Assembly: GCA_029861085.1 (NCBI GenBank)
Contig: JAOUAE010000014.1
Coordinates: 1-17,762 of the forward strand
Direction of reading: 5' to 3'
Length of the DNA: 17,762 bases
Source: Candidatus Nitrosopumilus sp.
GTDB lineage: Archaea; Thermoproteota; Nitrososphaeria; Nitrososphaerales; Nitrosopumilaceae
Part shown: in pieces, positions 1-6,642 of the stretch
Layout: every line of letters starts with the position of its first letter
Position numbering within the stretch: the first letter of the stretch is position 1
Program-made: the position numbers and the translations under genes
Notes under the pieces: generated by a model
Told to the model about the DNA's origin: nothing
Database searches by the model: none
The model's input: the letters and a program-made list of their open reading frames with translations, nothing else

Positions 1-367
1 TTTTCCTTGCTCTTTTTACTGTCTTTTTTGCTTTCTTTACGTCTTTTTTGCCCTCTGATGTAAGTACAGGTACAGGAGTTGGAACAAATGGTGCAGGTGG
101 TGCTGTTACTTTAACAGATGTTATTATGACAGGTGATCCTTTCTTTGATCTCTTTTTTACTTTCTTTACTTCTGATTTTATTGGTCCTTTAGTTTTTGAT
201 TTCGACACTACATTGGATTTAGATGATGCAGAATTCGTTTTTTTAGATACTTTCTTTGTAGATTTTTTTACTTTCTTTACTGTTTTCTTTGCATTCTTTC
301 TTCTAGTCTCCCAGCCTTTCTTAGATGCTGTAGATTTTTTCTTGTTTACTTTTGGCTTTCTAAACAT
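1..367 (-). CDS. Lysine-rich basic protein, histone-H1-tail-like (partial, 3' end outside window)
   Basis: An open minus-strand frame starts at ATG 367 and runs without a stop through base 2, giving at least 122 residues. It begins MFRKPKVNKKKSTASKKGWE, has a GWETRRKNAKK patch near residues 18-28, then many KK-V-KK and S-K runs, a Pro-rich hinge around residues 90-100 (APPAPFVPTPVP), and basic runs again. Lys, Ser, Thr, Val and Ala dominate and there is almost no hydrophobic core, so it is probably disordered and nucleic-acid binding, like the tail of histone H1 or HU-tail proteins. That function is inferred from composition; no catalytic motif is visible. The opposite strand is open here only because AAG/AAA codons read as CTT/TTT, so that plus frame is a shadow. 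The C-terminus lies upstream of the window. Confidence 0.75.
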   Translation of the reverse strand, partial: MFRKPKVNKKKSTASKKGWETRRKNAKKTVKKVKKSTKKVSKKTNSASSKSNVVSKSKTKGPIKSEVKKVKKRSKKGSPVIITSVKVTAPPAPFVPTPVPVLTSEGKKDVKKAKKTVKRARK

Positions 368-474
368 TGTAATCTCAAAACTATAATTTCATTTCAATAG
401 GAGTAATGAAAATAATTAATTGATTGCATAAAGTTCTAAACACTTCCCTTAAACCATAATTCTTGCGATGATTC

Positions 475-688
475 ATGAACGTATTCGGACTCGAGCCAAT
501 ACAGGCAACAATCATTGTCACCATAATCGGTGTGGGGTTGCAAGTCGGACTAGGATACCTGAAATCTGGCAATGCATTTGATGGCAGACAGTTACTAACC
601 TCTGCAGTCATCACAAAGGGGAATCTCAGTTATCCCGATCTCGTTTTTACTGATTGCAGTCAGTGTCACTTTAACTCCTGAGGAATAG
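475..688 (+). pseudogene. Frameshifted small membrane protein (two TM segments)
   Basis: ATG 475 opens a frame with a clear hydrophobic helix (MNVFGLEPIQATIIVTIIGV) followed by GLGYLKSGNAFDGRQLLTSAVIT; it then turns into polar, Cys-containing sequence that looks like noise. The next frame (codons from 614) continues as a second hydrophobic helix, GISVIPISFLLIAVSV, ending TLTPEE and TAG at 686-688. Removing one A from the run at 615-617 joins the two halves into a 70-residue protein with two membrane segments. A TATA-like CCCTTAAAC at 446-454 lies about 25 bp before the ATG, so the gene still has a plausible promoter. Options are a decayed gene, a base-call error in the A/G run, or programmed +1 frameshifting. 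Partner and function are unknown. Confidence 0.6.
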
Positions 689-824
689 CATTTCTGGCAT
701 AATCCTATCATGATAAAGTAATGTGTATACACATAATCATATTACACATTGTAAAATTTTAGTTCGATCTTGGTAAATTGTTTTTTTTCACATTGATCGA
801 TACAAACGTTCACTTTTACAATTC
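689..824. promoter_or_regulatory. Palindrome-rich region upstream of the zinc-ribbon gene
   Basis: This non-coding stretch holds TATCATGATA (706-715), a perfect 14-bp palindrome ATGTGTATACACAT (721-734), and an 8-bp inverted repeat AATGTGTA (720-727) / TACACATT (743-750). Next come one copy of an 18-bp repeat (762-779) and a T-run (781-788). The palindromes are typical of sites for dimeric DNA-binding proteins, but no regulator is identified, and they sit 100-150 bp before the next start codon. Confidence 0.4.
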
Positions 825-834
825 AAATTAAAAT
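825..834 (+). promoter_or_regulatory. TATA box for the zinc-ribbon gene
   Basis: AAATTAAAAT is centred about 25 bp before ATG 854. This favours a leaderless transcript starting at that ATG over the upstream TTG at 845. Confidence 0.45.
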
Positions 835-853
835 TGAGATTTCATTGGTTCAA

Positions 854-1051
854 ATGCTTTGCATAGACCGCTGCCATCAGCATAAGGCGATAAAACCTCC
901 AATCGGATCCAGATATGCCGTTGGCCAGAAATACTGCTCGCACTGTGCGTTGTTTATGAAATGGGATGGCATCAGGTGTCCATGCTGCGGGCTGCAGTTG
1001 AAATGCAAATCCAAGGATGCAAAGTACAAGCTTGAAGTCAAGCGGATTTGA
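854..1051 (+). CDS. Small zinc-ribbon protein
   Basis: A 65-residue basic protein whose first residues are MLCIDRCHQHKAIKPP. It carries a CSHC knuckle and a CPCC knuckle (WDGIRCPCCGLQL) that together can hold one zinc, followed by a Lys-rich tail (KCKSKDAKYKLEVKRI). A CxxC, then F-x-K-W-D-G, then CPCCG pattern is, from memory, a recurring small-protein family in thaumarchaeal genomes, often in several copies. DNA or RNA binding is the natural guess, but no function is established. An in-frame TTG at 845 would add three residues; ATG 854 is chosen because the TATA-like element lies about 25 bp before it. Confidence 0.75.
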   Translation: MLCIDRCHQHKAIKPPIGSRYAVGQKYCSHCALFMKWDGIRCPCCGLQLKCKSKDAKYKLEVKRI

Positions 1052-1147
1052 AATTATTACTTGAAAACTGGTTCGATCTTGGTTAATTATTTTAAAAGTT
1101 TGGTTACGGTTTACATAAGTATATTAGGTATTTTGTGTAATTATTTG

Positions 1148-1438
1148 CTAAAATCCTTCTGGTGGTCTTTGAACAAAGACATTGCAAACTAGCGCATCTG
1201 TTTTAGCGTCTCTGTATTGAACATTGCATGAGACAAATTTTCCTTTGAGTGCTCGTTCTAAGTCTTCTTTTGTTTTCTCTTCGTATTGCGGCTCATTAGG
1301 ATCATCAATTTTCCCAATGACTATTTTTTCAGTTTTTCCATAATCACCTTGGTTGTCTTTTCGTGTATGGCTTACTAGTAATTCAAAAGCATTGTTTGTA
1401 AGAACTGCAATTACTGCGCCACCGATTCCATCTCCCAT
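1148..1438 (-). CDS. Conserved hypothetical protein (96 aa)
   Basis: A 96-residue protein starting MGDGIGGAVIAVLTNNAFEL and ending FVQRPPEGF. The pattern suggests a small alpha/beta domain: an N-terminal helix, alternating strand-like segments (KIVIGKI, FVSCNVQYRD, ALVCNVFVQ), and a charged middle (EEKTKEDLERALKGK). No signal peptide, membrane helix or catalytic motif is visible, and I do not recognise a named family. It follows mqnD on the same strand with a 27-bp gap. A TATA-like TATAATT at 1461-1467, overlapping the mqnD stop codon, is about 26 bp from its ATG, so it may have its own leaderless transcript as well as read-through. Confidence 0.75.
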   Translation of the reverse strand: MGDGIGGAVIAVLTNNAFELLVSHTRKDNQGDYGKTEKIVIGKIDDPNEPQYEEKTKEDLERALKGKFVSCNVQYRDAKTDALVCNVFVQRPPEGF

Positions 1439-1465
1439 AACTACTAAATTTTTTCTGTTCTATAA

Positions 1466-2293
1466 TTACTTGGTGGCAATACTAATTTCGAAGTCTGGAA
1501 CGAGTCCTTTTTCTTTTGCCATCTTGAACAATCTTCTGATTGATTCTTCTCCTGGATCACCCATGTTGACTGTCACCTGATTAACATACATTTTTACAAA
1601 TTTTTCAATCAAATCTCGTTCTTTTCCTCTGGAATACTGCATTGCATATTCTAACGCATCATCAAAATGCTCTAATCCATATTCAATTGATGCTTGAAGG
1701 TATCTGTCAAACTTTACAATTGCATCCATACCTAGGTCCGTTCTCATTACGTTAATTCCCAGTGGCACTGGCAGGCCGTCTGTTGTCTTGTTCCACCACT
1801 CTCCTACATCAAGAATTTTGACATTTCCTTCTTGTTCATATGACAATTGAGTCTCATGAATTACAAGGCCTACTTCCACTTTGCCTGTTCTGACAGCTTC
1901 TGGAATGTCACTAAAATTCATTTCAACATAGTCAAACTTTCCAATCATTAATTGGAGAAGTAGGAACGCTGATGTCATTTTTCCTGGAATGGCAATTTTG
2001 CATTTTTTTATCTCATCTATTGTCATCTGTTTTCTTGCTGTAACTATTGGACCGTAGTTAATTCCAAAACTCCCACCACTTCTCAAGATTGTATACCCTG
2101 GAATGAATGCACATGCGTGAACTGAAACTGCAGTAACGTCAAGTTCTGGATCAGTTGCTTTGCGATTTAATTTCTCAATATCCTCAATAACATGATTTAC
2201 TTTGAATTCTGGGGATGGGACTTTGTCTGTAAACATTCCATAAAACATGAATGCATCATCTGAATCCGGAGTATGTCCTACCGAAATTTCCAT
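1466..2293 (-). CDS. mqnD: MqnA/MqnD-family menaquinone enzyme, probably 1,4-dihydroxy-6-naphthoate synthase
   Basis: A soluble 275-residue protein with the periplasmic-binding-protein-like fold of the MqnA/MqnD family. Diagnostic features are the N-terminal GHTPDSDDAFMFYGM (compare SPxPDDAFMFxA in relatives), DVTAVSVHACA, GPIVTARK, IAIPGKMTSAFLLLQL, the VGLVIHETQLSYEQEG segment and GLPVPLGINVMR. In the futalosine route, MqnD cleaves cyclic dehypoxanthine futalosine to 1,4-dihydroxy-6-naphthoate, while MqnA makes 3-carboxyvinyl-enolpyruvoyl-benzoate from chorismate; MqnD fits the motifs better, but the paralogue is not certain. The product would feed menaquinone synthesis, matching the UbiA/MenA-like gene at 11934. 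An upstream in-frame start at 2326 was rejected: ATG 2293 begins the conserved core and lies about 25 bp from a TATA-like TATTTATTA (2314-2322). Confidence 0.8.
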   Translation of the reverse strand: MEISVGHTPDSDDAFMFYGMFTDKVPSPEFKVNHVIEDIEKLNRKATDPELDVTAVSVHACAFIPGYTILRSGGSFGINYGPIVTARKQMTIDEIKKCKIAIPGKMTSAFLLLQLMIGKFDYVEMNFSDIPEAVRTGKVEVGLVIHETQLSYEQEGNVKILDVGEWWNKTTDGLPVPLGINVMRTDLGMDAIVKFDRYLQASIEYGLEHFDDALEYAMQYSRGKERDLIEKFVKMYVNQVTVNMGDPGEESIRRLFKMAKEKGLVPDFEISIATK

Positions 2294-2313
2294 ATTTATT
2301 TCCTCAATTCTCG

Positions 2314-2322
2314 TAATAAATA
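2314..2322. promoter_or_regulatory. TATA-like element in the mqnD / SIS-protein divergent region
   Basis: Read on the minus strand, TATTTATTA is centred about 25 bp from the mqnD ATG (2293), as expected for leaderless transcription. On the plus strand the same AT-rich element is about 35 bp from ATG 2353 and could help the divergent SIS gene. Confidence 0.45.
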
Positions 2323-2376
2323 CCAAAACCTACTTGGAATAGTTTTTCTAATATGTGTCTAAATTTATTTGAAATT

Positions 2377-3279
2377 ATGAATTCAATTGAGGCATACGAA
2401 AGAGACATTCATCTACAACTAAATTTTTTAAAATCATTTAGAAAGCAAAAGACACTGCCTGCAAATCAACAAAAAAATATCCTGTTTTCTGGCAGTGGTG
2501 ATTCTTTGGTGTCTTCATTGCTTGCCGAATCCTTTTCTGGTGGTGTGGTAAAAGCAATGGACCCACTAGATTTGTATAGAAATAAAGAATTGGTAAAATC
2601 AAAACATGTTTACTTTGTTTCAATTTCTGGAAACACCATTACAAACATCAAAGTCGCAAAAGTTGCAAAAAAAGCCATTGCCATAACATCTCAGCCTCAA
2701 AGTAGACTGGCTCATGCATCTGACAGGATAATTCCACTTGTTTCTCCAAATAGCGGCGTATTCACCGCAGGTAGTATCTCATTTTTGGAAAGTGCGTTAA
2801 CTTGCATTTCTTTGGTGAAGCATATTCAAATTCCAAAAATAACATTATTTGCAAGAGCTGATTCCTTTGCAAAAAAAGCCGAAATCTCTAAGAGGATTTT
2901 TGTTTTAGGAACTTTTCACACATTTCCATTGGCAATGTATTGTGCTGCAAAGTTTTATGAAATTCTAGGTTATGATGTGCACTATTCTAGGATTGAACAA
3001 TTCTCGCACATGGAATTATTTTCTGCTAAAAAAGGAGATACTGTAATAATCTTTGATGAGAAAAATTCCCATACAAAACAATTAGGAAATAATCTCAAAA
3101 AAATTGGCATCAATGTGATTCATCCTGACATCCCTTCTGAGAAACTATCCCAAATGATTTATTGTACTTTCGTTTCTCAGCTGGTTCCACTTTATGAAGC
3201 TAAAAAGAAAAGAAAGAAAGAGTGTCATTTTGTTACCGCAAAAGAGATTCGCAAGGTCTCTAATCAAATGATTTACTGA
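2377..3279 (+). CDS. SIS-domain (phosphosugar isomerase/binding) protein
   Basis: A cytosolic protein of about 300 residues built like a double-SIS protein. The first half has the sugar-phosphate loop region SGSGDSLVSSLLAESF and SISGNTITNIKVAKVAKKAI followed by AITSQPQSRLAHASDRII; the second half has IFVLGTFHTFPLAMYCAAKF, then RIEQFSHMELFSAKKGDTVI. These match the isomerase half of glucosamine-6-phosphate synthase or archaeal phosphoglucose/phosphomannose isomerases, but no glutaminase domain is present. The substrate is unknown; a role in sugar-phosphate isomerisation or binding is inferred. ATG 2377 (MNSIEAYERD) is preferred because family alignment starts there and TCTAATAT lies 26 bp before it; ATG 2353 would add eight residues. 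It diverges from mqnD. Confidence 0.75.
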   Translation: MNSIEAYERDIHLQLNFLKSFRKQKTLPANQQKNILFSGSGDSLVSSLLAESFSGGVVKAMDPLDLYRNKELVKSKHVYFVSISGNTITNIKVAKVAKKAIAITSQPQSRLAHASDRIIPLVSPNSGVFTAGSISFLESALTCISLVKHIQIPKITLFARADSFAKKAEISKRIFVLGTFHTFPLAMYCAAKFYEILGYDVHYSRIEQFSHMELFSAKKGDTVIIFDEKNSHTKQLGNNLKKIGINVIHPDIPSEKLSQMIYCTFVSQLVPLYEAKKKRKKECHFVTAKEIRKVSNQMIY

Positions 3280-3297
3280 TCTTTTGCAAGGCTAAGG

Positions 3298-3304
3298 TTT
3301 AATA
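3298..3304 (+). promoter_or_regulatory. TATA box of the EF-2 gene
   Basis: TTTAATA is centred 27 bp before the EF-2 ATG, implying a leaderless transcript. It lies in the 48-bp gap after the SIS gene. Confidence 0.55.
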
Positions 3305-3327
3305 CCTGAAAACAAATTTTTGCGAAT

Positions 3328-5520
3328 ATGGCAAAATTCAAGTCAACTTCAGAAGTCATGAAAATTATCAAGAACAAGGCTAACATACGTAACTTTGGTG
3401 TTATTGCACATGTTGACCATGGAAAGACTACAATGAGTGACAGCCTTTTGGCATACTCTGGAATTATCGCCCCATCAGCTGCTGGAAAGGCACTTGCAAT
3501 GGATTTTGATAAAGAAGAACAAGAAAGAGGAATTACAATTTATCAGGCAAATGTAACTTTGCTTTATTCTCAAAAAGATCAAGAATATGTCATTAACATG
3601 ATTGATACCCCTGGACACGTAGACTTTAGCGGAAGGGTAATTCGAAGCCTTAGGGCAATTGATGGTGCAGTAGTAGTATGTGATGCTGTTGAGGGTATTA
3701 TGACCCAAACTGAAACAGTAACTAGAATGGCACTTGAAGAAAGAGTAAAACCTGTTTTATTTATCAACAAAGTGGACAGACTAATCAAAGAACTAAGGTT
3801 AACTCCAGAAAAAATGCAGGCACAGTTAGCAGAAGTGGTTTCAAACTTCAATCAATTGGTTGAGACTTATGCTGAACAAGAATACAAAGAAAAATGGAAA
3901 GTATCAATTCAAGATGCAAGTGTGACATTTGGTTCTGCCAAAGACAGGTGGGCAATAAACACTGATTTAATGAAAGAAAGAGGAATCACCTTCAAAGATG
4001 TTATTGATGCATATAATGATGAAAAAGTTTCAGACCTTGTAGAAAAAGCACCGTTAGCTGATGCAGTGCTTGGAATGGTCGTTAGACATCATCCTGCACC
4101 ACATGAGGCAATAAAATACAGAATTCCACAAATCTGGAAAGGTGATTTGGAATCTGATGTTGGTAAGGCTTTACTTGCAGGTGAGGATGATGGCCCGACA
4201 ATAATGATGGTTGTAAACATGGTGTTAGATCCTGCAGCAGGTCCTGTTGCAATTGGAAGATTGTTTTCTGGAACAATCAAAGATGGTCAAACTCTCCATA
4301 TCATAGATGAGAAAAGAGAAGGAAGAGTTCAATCTGTTAATTTCTTTATGGGTAACCAAAGAGAACAGGTAGGCGAACTTGGGGCTGGAAACATTCCTGC
4401 ATTGCTGGGATTAACTGAGTGTAGGGCAGGAAATACACTATCTTCTGTAAAAGGAATTCCAATGTTTGAAGGTGTGAAATATGTTTCAGAGCCTGTTGTT
4501 CAAATTGCAATCGAGCCCAAACATCCTAAAGATTTACCTAAACTCGTAGAGATTTTAAAACAGCTCACAATTGAGGATCCTAATCTAGTTGTAAAAATTG
4601 ATGAAGAAAGTGGGGAGACAATTGTTGCAGGAATGGGTGTATTGCATTTGGATGTTGCAGTACACAGAATTCAAGATGCCAAATGTGATATTATAACCTC
4701 AGAACCTTTGATTAATTATAGAGAAACTGTAAAGGGCGGATGTGAGCCAATCATGGCAAAATCACCAAACAGACACAATAAAATTTTCATGAAAGTAGAA
4801 CCACTAGAGCCAGAAATTGCACACATGCTAAGGACTGGTGAAATCAGTGATTTGAAAGATAAAAAAGTAGTTTCTGATTTGCTAAAAGGTGCTGGGTGGG
4901 ACACTGATACTATTAAGAGAGTCATGAAATTTGATTCACGTGGAAATGTTTTGATTAACGGAACAAAGGGCGTTCAGTTTGTTCAAGAGTCAACTGACTC
5001 TATTAATTCTGGCTTTGAAGAAGTGATGAGAGAAGGTCCTCTTTGCAAAGAACAGATGAGGGATTGCAAATTTATTTTTACTCACTTTGTACCTCATGAA
5101 GATACCGCACACAGAGGTTTATCTCAATTAGGCCCTGCTTCACGTCGTGCATGTATGGGAGCATTACTGACTGCAGGTACTGCTGTTTTGGAGCCAACCT
5201 TGGCAATTGAAGTTCGTGTTCCAACTGATTTGGTCGGAAATGTTGCGACCATCCTTTCTGGTAAACGCGGTAAGGTACTTGACATGTCCCAAAAAGGTGC
5301 ATCAAGTATCGTTGTAGGTGAGATTCCAGCTTCTGAAACGTTTACTTTGTCTGAAGCCATGAGAGGACAAACTGCAGGACGTGCAACATGGAATACATCC
5401 TTTAAGGAATGGACTGAAGTTCCAAAATCACTCTTAGCTGCAGGGGTGGCTGACATTAGAAAGAGAAAGGGACTTGCGCCAGAACCACCAGGTGTTAACG
5501 AATTTATCGATAAAGCATAA
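3328..5520 (+). CDS. fusA: Translation elongation factor 2 (aEF-2)
   Basis: A 730-residue GTPase that moves tRNAs and mRNA through the ribosome, of normal length for archaeal EF-2. G1 is AHVDHGKTT (27-35), the switch I end is RGIT (67-70), G3 is DTPGH (93-97) and G4 is NKVD (147-150). Domain II starts near residue 260. Domain IV carries HEDTAHRGLSQ, where His595 (AHRG) is the expected diphthamide site, followed by domain V with VPTDLVGNVATILSGKRGKV. The usual archaeal context is closer to DAIHRGPAQ, so the loop here is slightly divergent, but the His is kept. It appears to be monocistronic, with a TATA box 27 bp upstream and a 168-bp gap downstream. Several open frames on the opposite strand are shadows. 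Confidence 0.98.
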   Translation: MAKFKSTSEVMKIIKNKANIRNFGVIAHVDHGKTTMSDSLLAYSGIIAPSAAGKALAMDFDKEEQERGITIYQANVTLLYSQKDQEYVINMIDTPGHVDFSGRVIRSLRAIDGAVVVCDAVEGIMTQTETVTRMALEERVKPVLFINKVDRLIKELRLTPEKMQAQLAEVVSNFNQLVETYAEQEYKEKWKVSIQDASVTFGSAKDRWAINTDLMKERGITFKDVIDAYNDEKVSDLVEKAPLADAVLGMVVRHHPAPHEAIKYRIPQIWKGDLESDVGKALLAGEDDGPTIMMVVNMVLDPAAGPVAIGRLFSGTIKDGQTLHIIDEKREGRVQSVNFFMGNQREQVGELGAGNIPALLGLTECRAGNTLSSVKGIPMFEGVKYVSEPVVQIAIEPKHPKDLPKLVEILKQLTIEDPNLVVKIDEESGETIVAGMGVLHLDVAVHRIQDAKCDIITSEPLINYRETVKGGCEPIMAKSPNRHNKIFMKVEPLEPEIAHMLRTGEISDLKDKKVVSDLLKGAGWDTDTIKRVMKFDSRGNVLINGTKGVQFVQESTDSINSGFEEVMREGPLCKEQMRDCKFIFTHFVPHEDTAHRGLSQLGPASRRACMGALLTAGTAVLEPTLAIEVRVPTDLVGNVATILSGKRGKVLDMSQKGASSIVVGEIPASETFTLSEAMRGQTAGRATWNTSFKEWTEVPKSLLAAGVADIRKRKGLAPEPPGVNEFIDKA

Positions 5521-5625
5521 AAATAGAAATCCCTCAGTTTGTGAGTTGAAATCCAACGCTTCTCGTAATGCTTAAGTTTTGAAAATAGTTTTGATTCAAC
5601 TCCTGGGGACTGACCCACCATCTTG

Positions 5626-5665
5626 GGATAAAAAGGACGCAGATAGGCGTGAAAATGCTTATCTG
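5626..5665 (+). promoter_or_regulatory. TATA-like element and 9-bp hairpin before the pentapeptide-repeat gene
   Basis: GATAAAAA at 5626-5633 is a candidate TATA box. It is followed by CAGATAGGC (5640-5648), an 8-base loop, and GCTTATCTG (5657-5665): nine pairs including one G-T. The repeat sits about where transcription should start (near 5657) and 23 bp before the ATG. It may be an operator over the start site or a hairpin in the leader. A smaller TGGG/CCCA hairpin lies at 5604-5617. Confidence 0.4.
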
Positions 5666-5688
5666 AATTGAATTCATGAAATTCTGTT

Positions 5689-6444
5689 ATGGGTCTGTTA
5701 GATAGATTTAGTCGTACGTTTGACAAGTATGGATATGACCTAGACGGTTATGACAAAAAAGGTTATGATAAAAAAGGATATGACAAAAAAGGGTATGATA
5801 AGGATGGATATAACAAAAAAGGGTATGATAAGGATGGATATAACAAAAACGGGTTTAACAAAAATGGTTATGACAAAAAAGGATATGACAAAAAAGGATA
5901 CAAAGACGGGTATGACGAAGATGGATTTGATTTCAAGGGTTACAATAAAGATGGGTATAACAAAAATGGTTATGATAAAAAAGGATATGACAAAGACGGG
6001 TATGACAATCGGGGTTTTTCTATAGATGGAATTCACATCGATACAAAAAGTGCTTTTGATAAAGATGGATATAACAAAAAAGGGTATGACGAAGATGGAT
6101 ATAACAAAAAAGGATACGACAAAAACGGGTTTAACAAAAACGGGTTTAACAAAAACGGGTTTAACAAAAACGGTTATGACCTAAACGGTTATGATAAAAA
6201 AGGATATGACAAAGACGGGTATGATAGTAACGGATATGACAAAGACGGGTATGATAGTAACGGATATGACAAAGACGGGTATGATAGTAACGGATATGAC
6301 AAAGACGGGTATGATAGTAACGGATATGATAGTATCGGGTATGATGGACTAGGATATGATCACCTAGGTTACGACAAAGAAGGATACAACCAAGAAGGAT
6401 ACAACAAATTCAATAAAAAGAAAAACGTAGTACACAGTGATTAA
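5689..6444 (+). CDS. G-Y-D-x-x pentapeptide tandem-repeat protein
   Basis: A 251-residue protein that is almost entirely tandem pentads of the form G-[YF]-[DN]-x-[DNK], about 42 copies. A short head (MGLLDRFSRTFDKY) and tail (KFNKKKNVVHSD) flank them. One pentad is a residue short (GYKDG, near residues 68-72), and an irregular insert (SIDGIHIDTKSAFDKD, about 110-126) divides the array in two. The late part alternates GYDKD and GYDSN. There is no signal peptide, membrane helix, Cys or catalytic motif. Repeats rich in Gly, Tyr, Asp/Asn and Lys suggest an extended ligand- or cation-binding scaffold or a condensate-forming chain; this is inference. I recall similar GYD-repeat proteins annotated as hypothetical in bacteria and archaea. 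Shifted frames stay open only because of the periodicity. Copy number probably varies between strains. Confidence 0.85.
   Translation: MGLLDRFSRTFDKYGYDLDGYDKKGYDKKGYDKKGYDKDGYNKKGYDKDGYNKNGFNKNGYDKKGYDKKGYKDGYDEDGFDFKGYNKDGYNKNGYDKKGYDKDGYDNRGFSIDGIHIDTKSAFDKDGYNKKGYDEDGYNKKGYDKNGFNKNGFNKNGFNKNGYDLNGYDKKGYDKDGYDSNGYDKDGYDSNGYDKDGYDSNGYDKDGYDSNGYDSIGYDGLGYDHLGYDKEGYNQEGYNKFNKKKNVVHSD
6121..6165 (+). repeat. Three exact 15-bp tandem units in the pentapeptide gene
   Basis: The unit aaaaacgggtttaac occurs three times back to back, encoding successive NKNGF pentads. A fourth, diverged unit follows. Exact identity including third codon positions indicates recent duplication. Confidence 0.9.
6211..6330 (+). 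repeat. Four 30-bp tandem units in the pentapeptide gene
   Basis: A 30-bp unit beginning aaagacgggtatgatag is repeated four times without spacers; the fourth copy differs only in its last base. Each encodes two pentads (KDGYD + SNGYD). The near-perfect identity points to recent slippage or recombination. It is coding and spacerless, so it is not a CRISPR array. Confidence 0.95.
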
Positions 6445-6448
6445 AATA

Positions 6449-6511
6449 AATTTTTTGTCTGAATACATTCAACAAAAACATACATCCTCATTGCAAGTAT
6501 ATTTGTTGAAT
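6449..6511 (+). terminator. T-run and 10-bp inverted repeat after the pentapeptide-repeat gene
   Basis: The stop codon is followed by a T-run (6451-6456), a common archaeal termination signal. Then come ATTCAACAAA (6467-6476) and its exact complement TTTGTTGAAT (6502-6511). Inside the 25-base spacer ATAC (6480-6483) can pair with GTAT (6497-6500). It could be a 3' hairpin, an operator for the next gene, or a small structured RNA. Confidence 0.4.
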
Positions 6512-6627
6512 CTGAAGAAGATAGCAGTATGCATAAAAAAATAATTTCAAAGTTCTGAATCGTTTTGGGCCCCTTTCCCTGCTGCGATGTTTTTTTACAG
6601 CAAATTCAATTTCACTGGAATTTTTTT

Positions 6628-6636
6628 AAGGAGGTG
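6628..6636 (+). promoter_or_regulatory. Strong Shine-Dalgarno fixing the start at 6643
   Basis: AAGGAGGTG lies six bases before ATG 6643. It is the only near-perfect ribosome-binding site seen in the window, where other genes appear leaderless. It shows that the in-frame codons from 6565 are untranslated leader. Confidence 0.75.
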
Positions 6637-6642
6637 TTCTTT

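Larger units (their letters stand above)
762..1088 (+). repeat. 18-bp direct repeats flanking the small zinc-ribbon gene (762-779 and 1071-1088)
   Basis: The sequence gttcgatcttggtaaatt at 762-779 recurs as gttcgatcttggttaatt at 1071-1088 in the same orientation with one mismatch. The copies lie on either side of the 854-1051 gene. They may be a duplicated regulatory site, a relic of gene duplication or insertion, or chance. No inverted-repeat ends or recombinase accompany them. Confidence 0.5.

Noticed and set aside
48..386. Phe/Thr-rich 112-codon plus-strand frame
   Set aside because: It is the complement of the lysine-rich minus-strand gene; AAG/AAA codons read backwards give Phe/Leu/Ser.
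5124..5726. 200-codon minus-strand frame across the EF-2 end and the gap
   Set aside because: Mostly antisense to the conserved EF-2 domains IV and V; no family features or promoter.
5740..6036. Long open frames on both strands inside the pentapeptide gene
   Set aside because: The short-period repeat keeps shifted and antisense frames open; only the 5689 frame covers the whole array with its own start and end.
6121..6330. Possible CRISPR array
   Set aside because: Repeats are contiguous without spacers and in-frame coding, with no cas genes.
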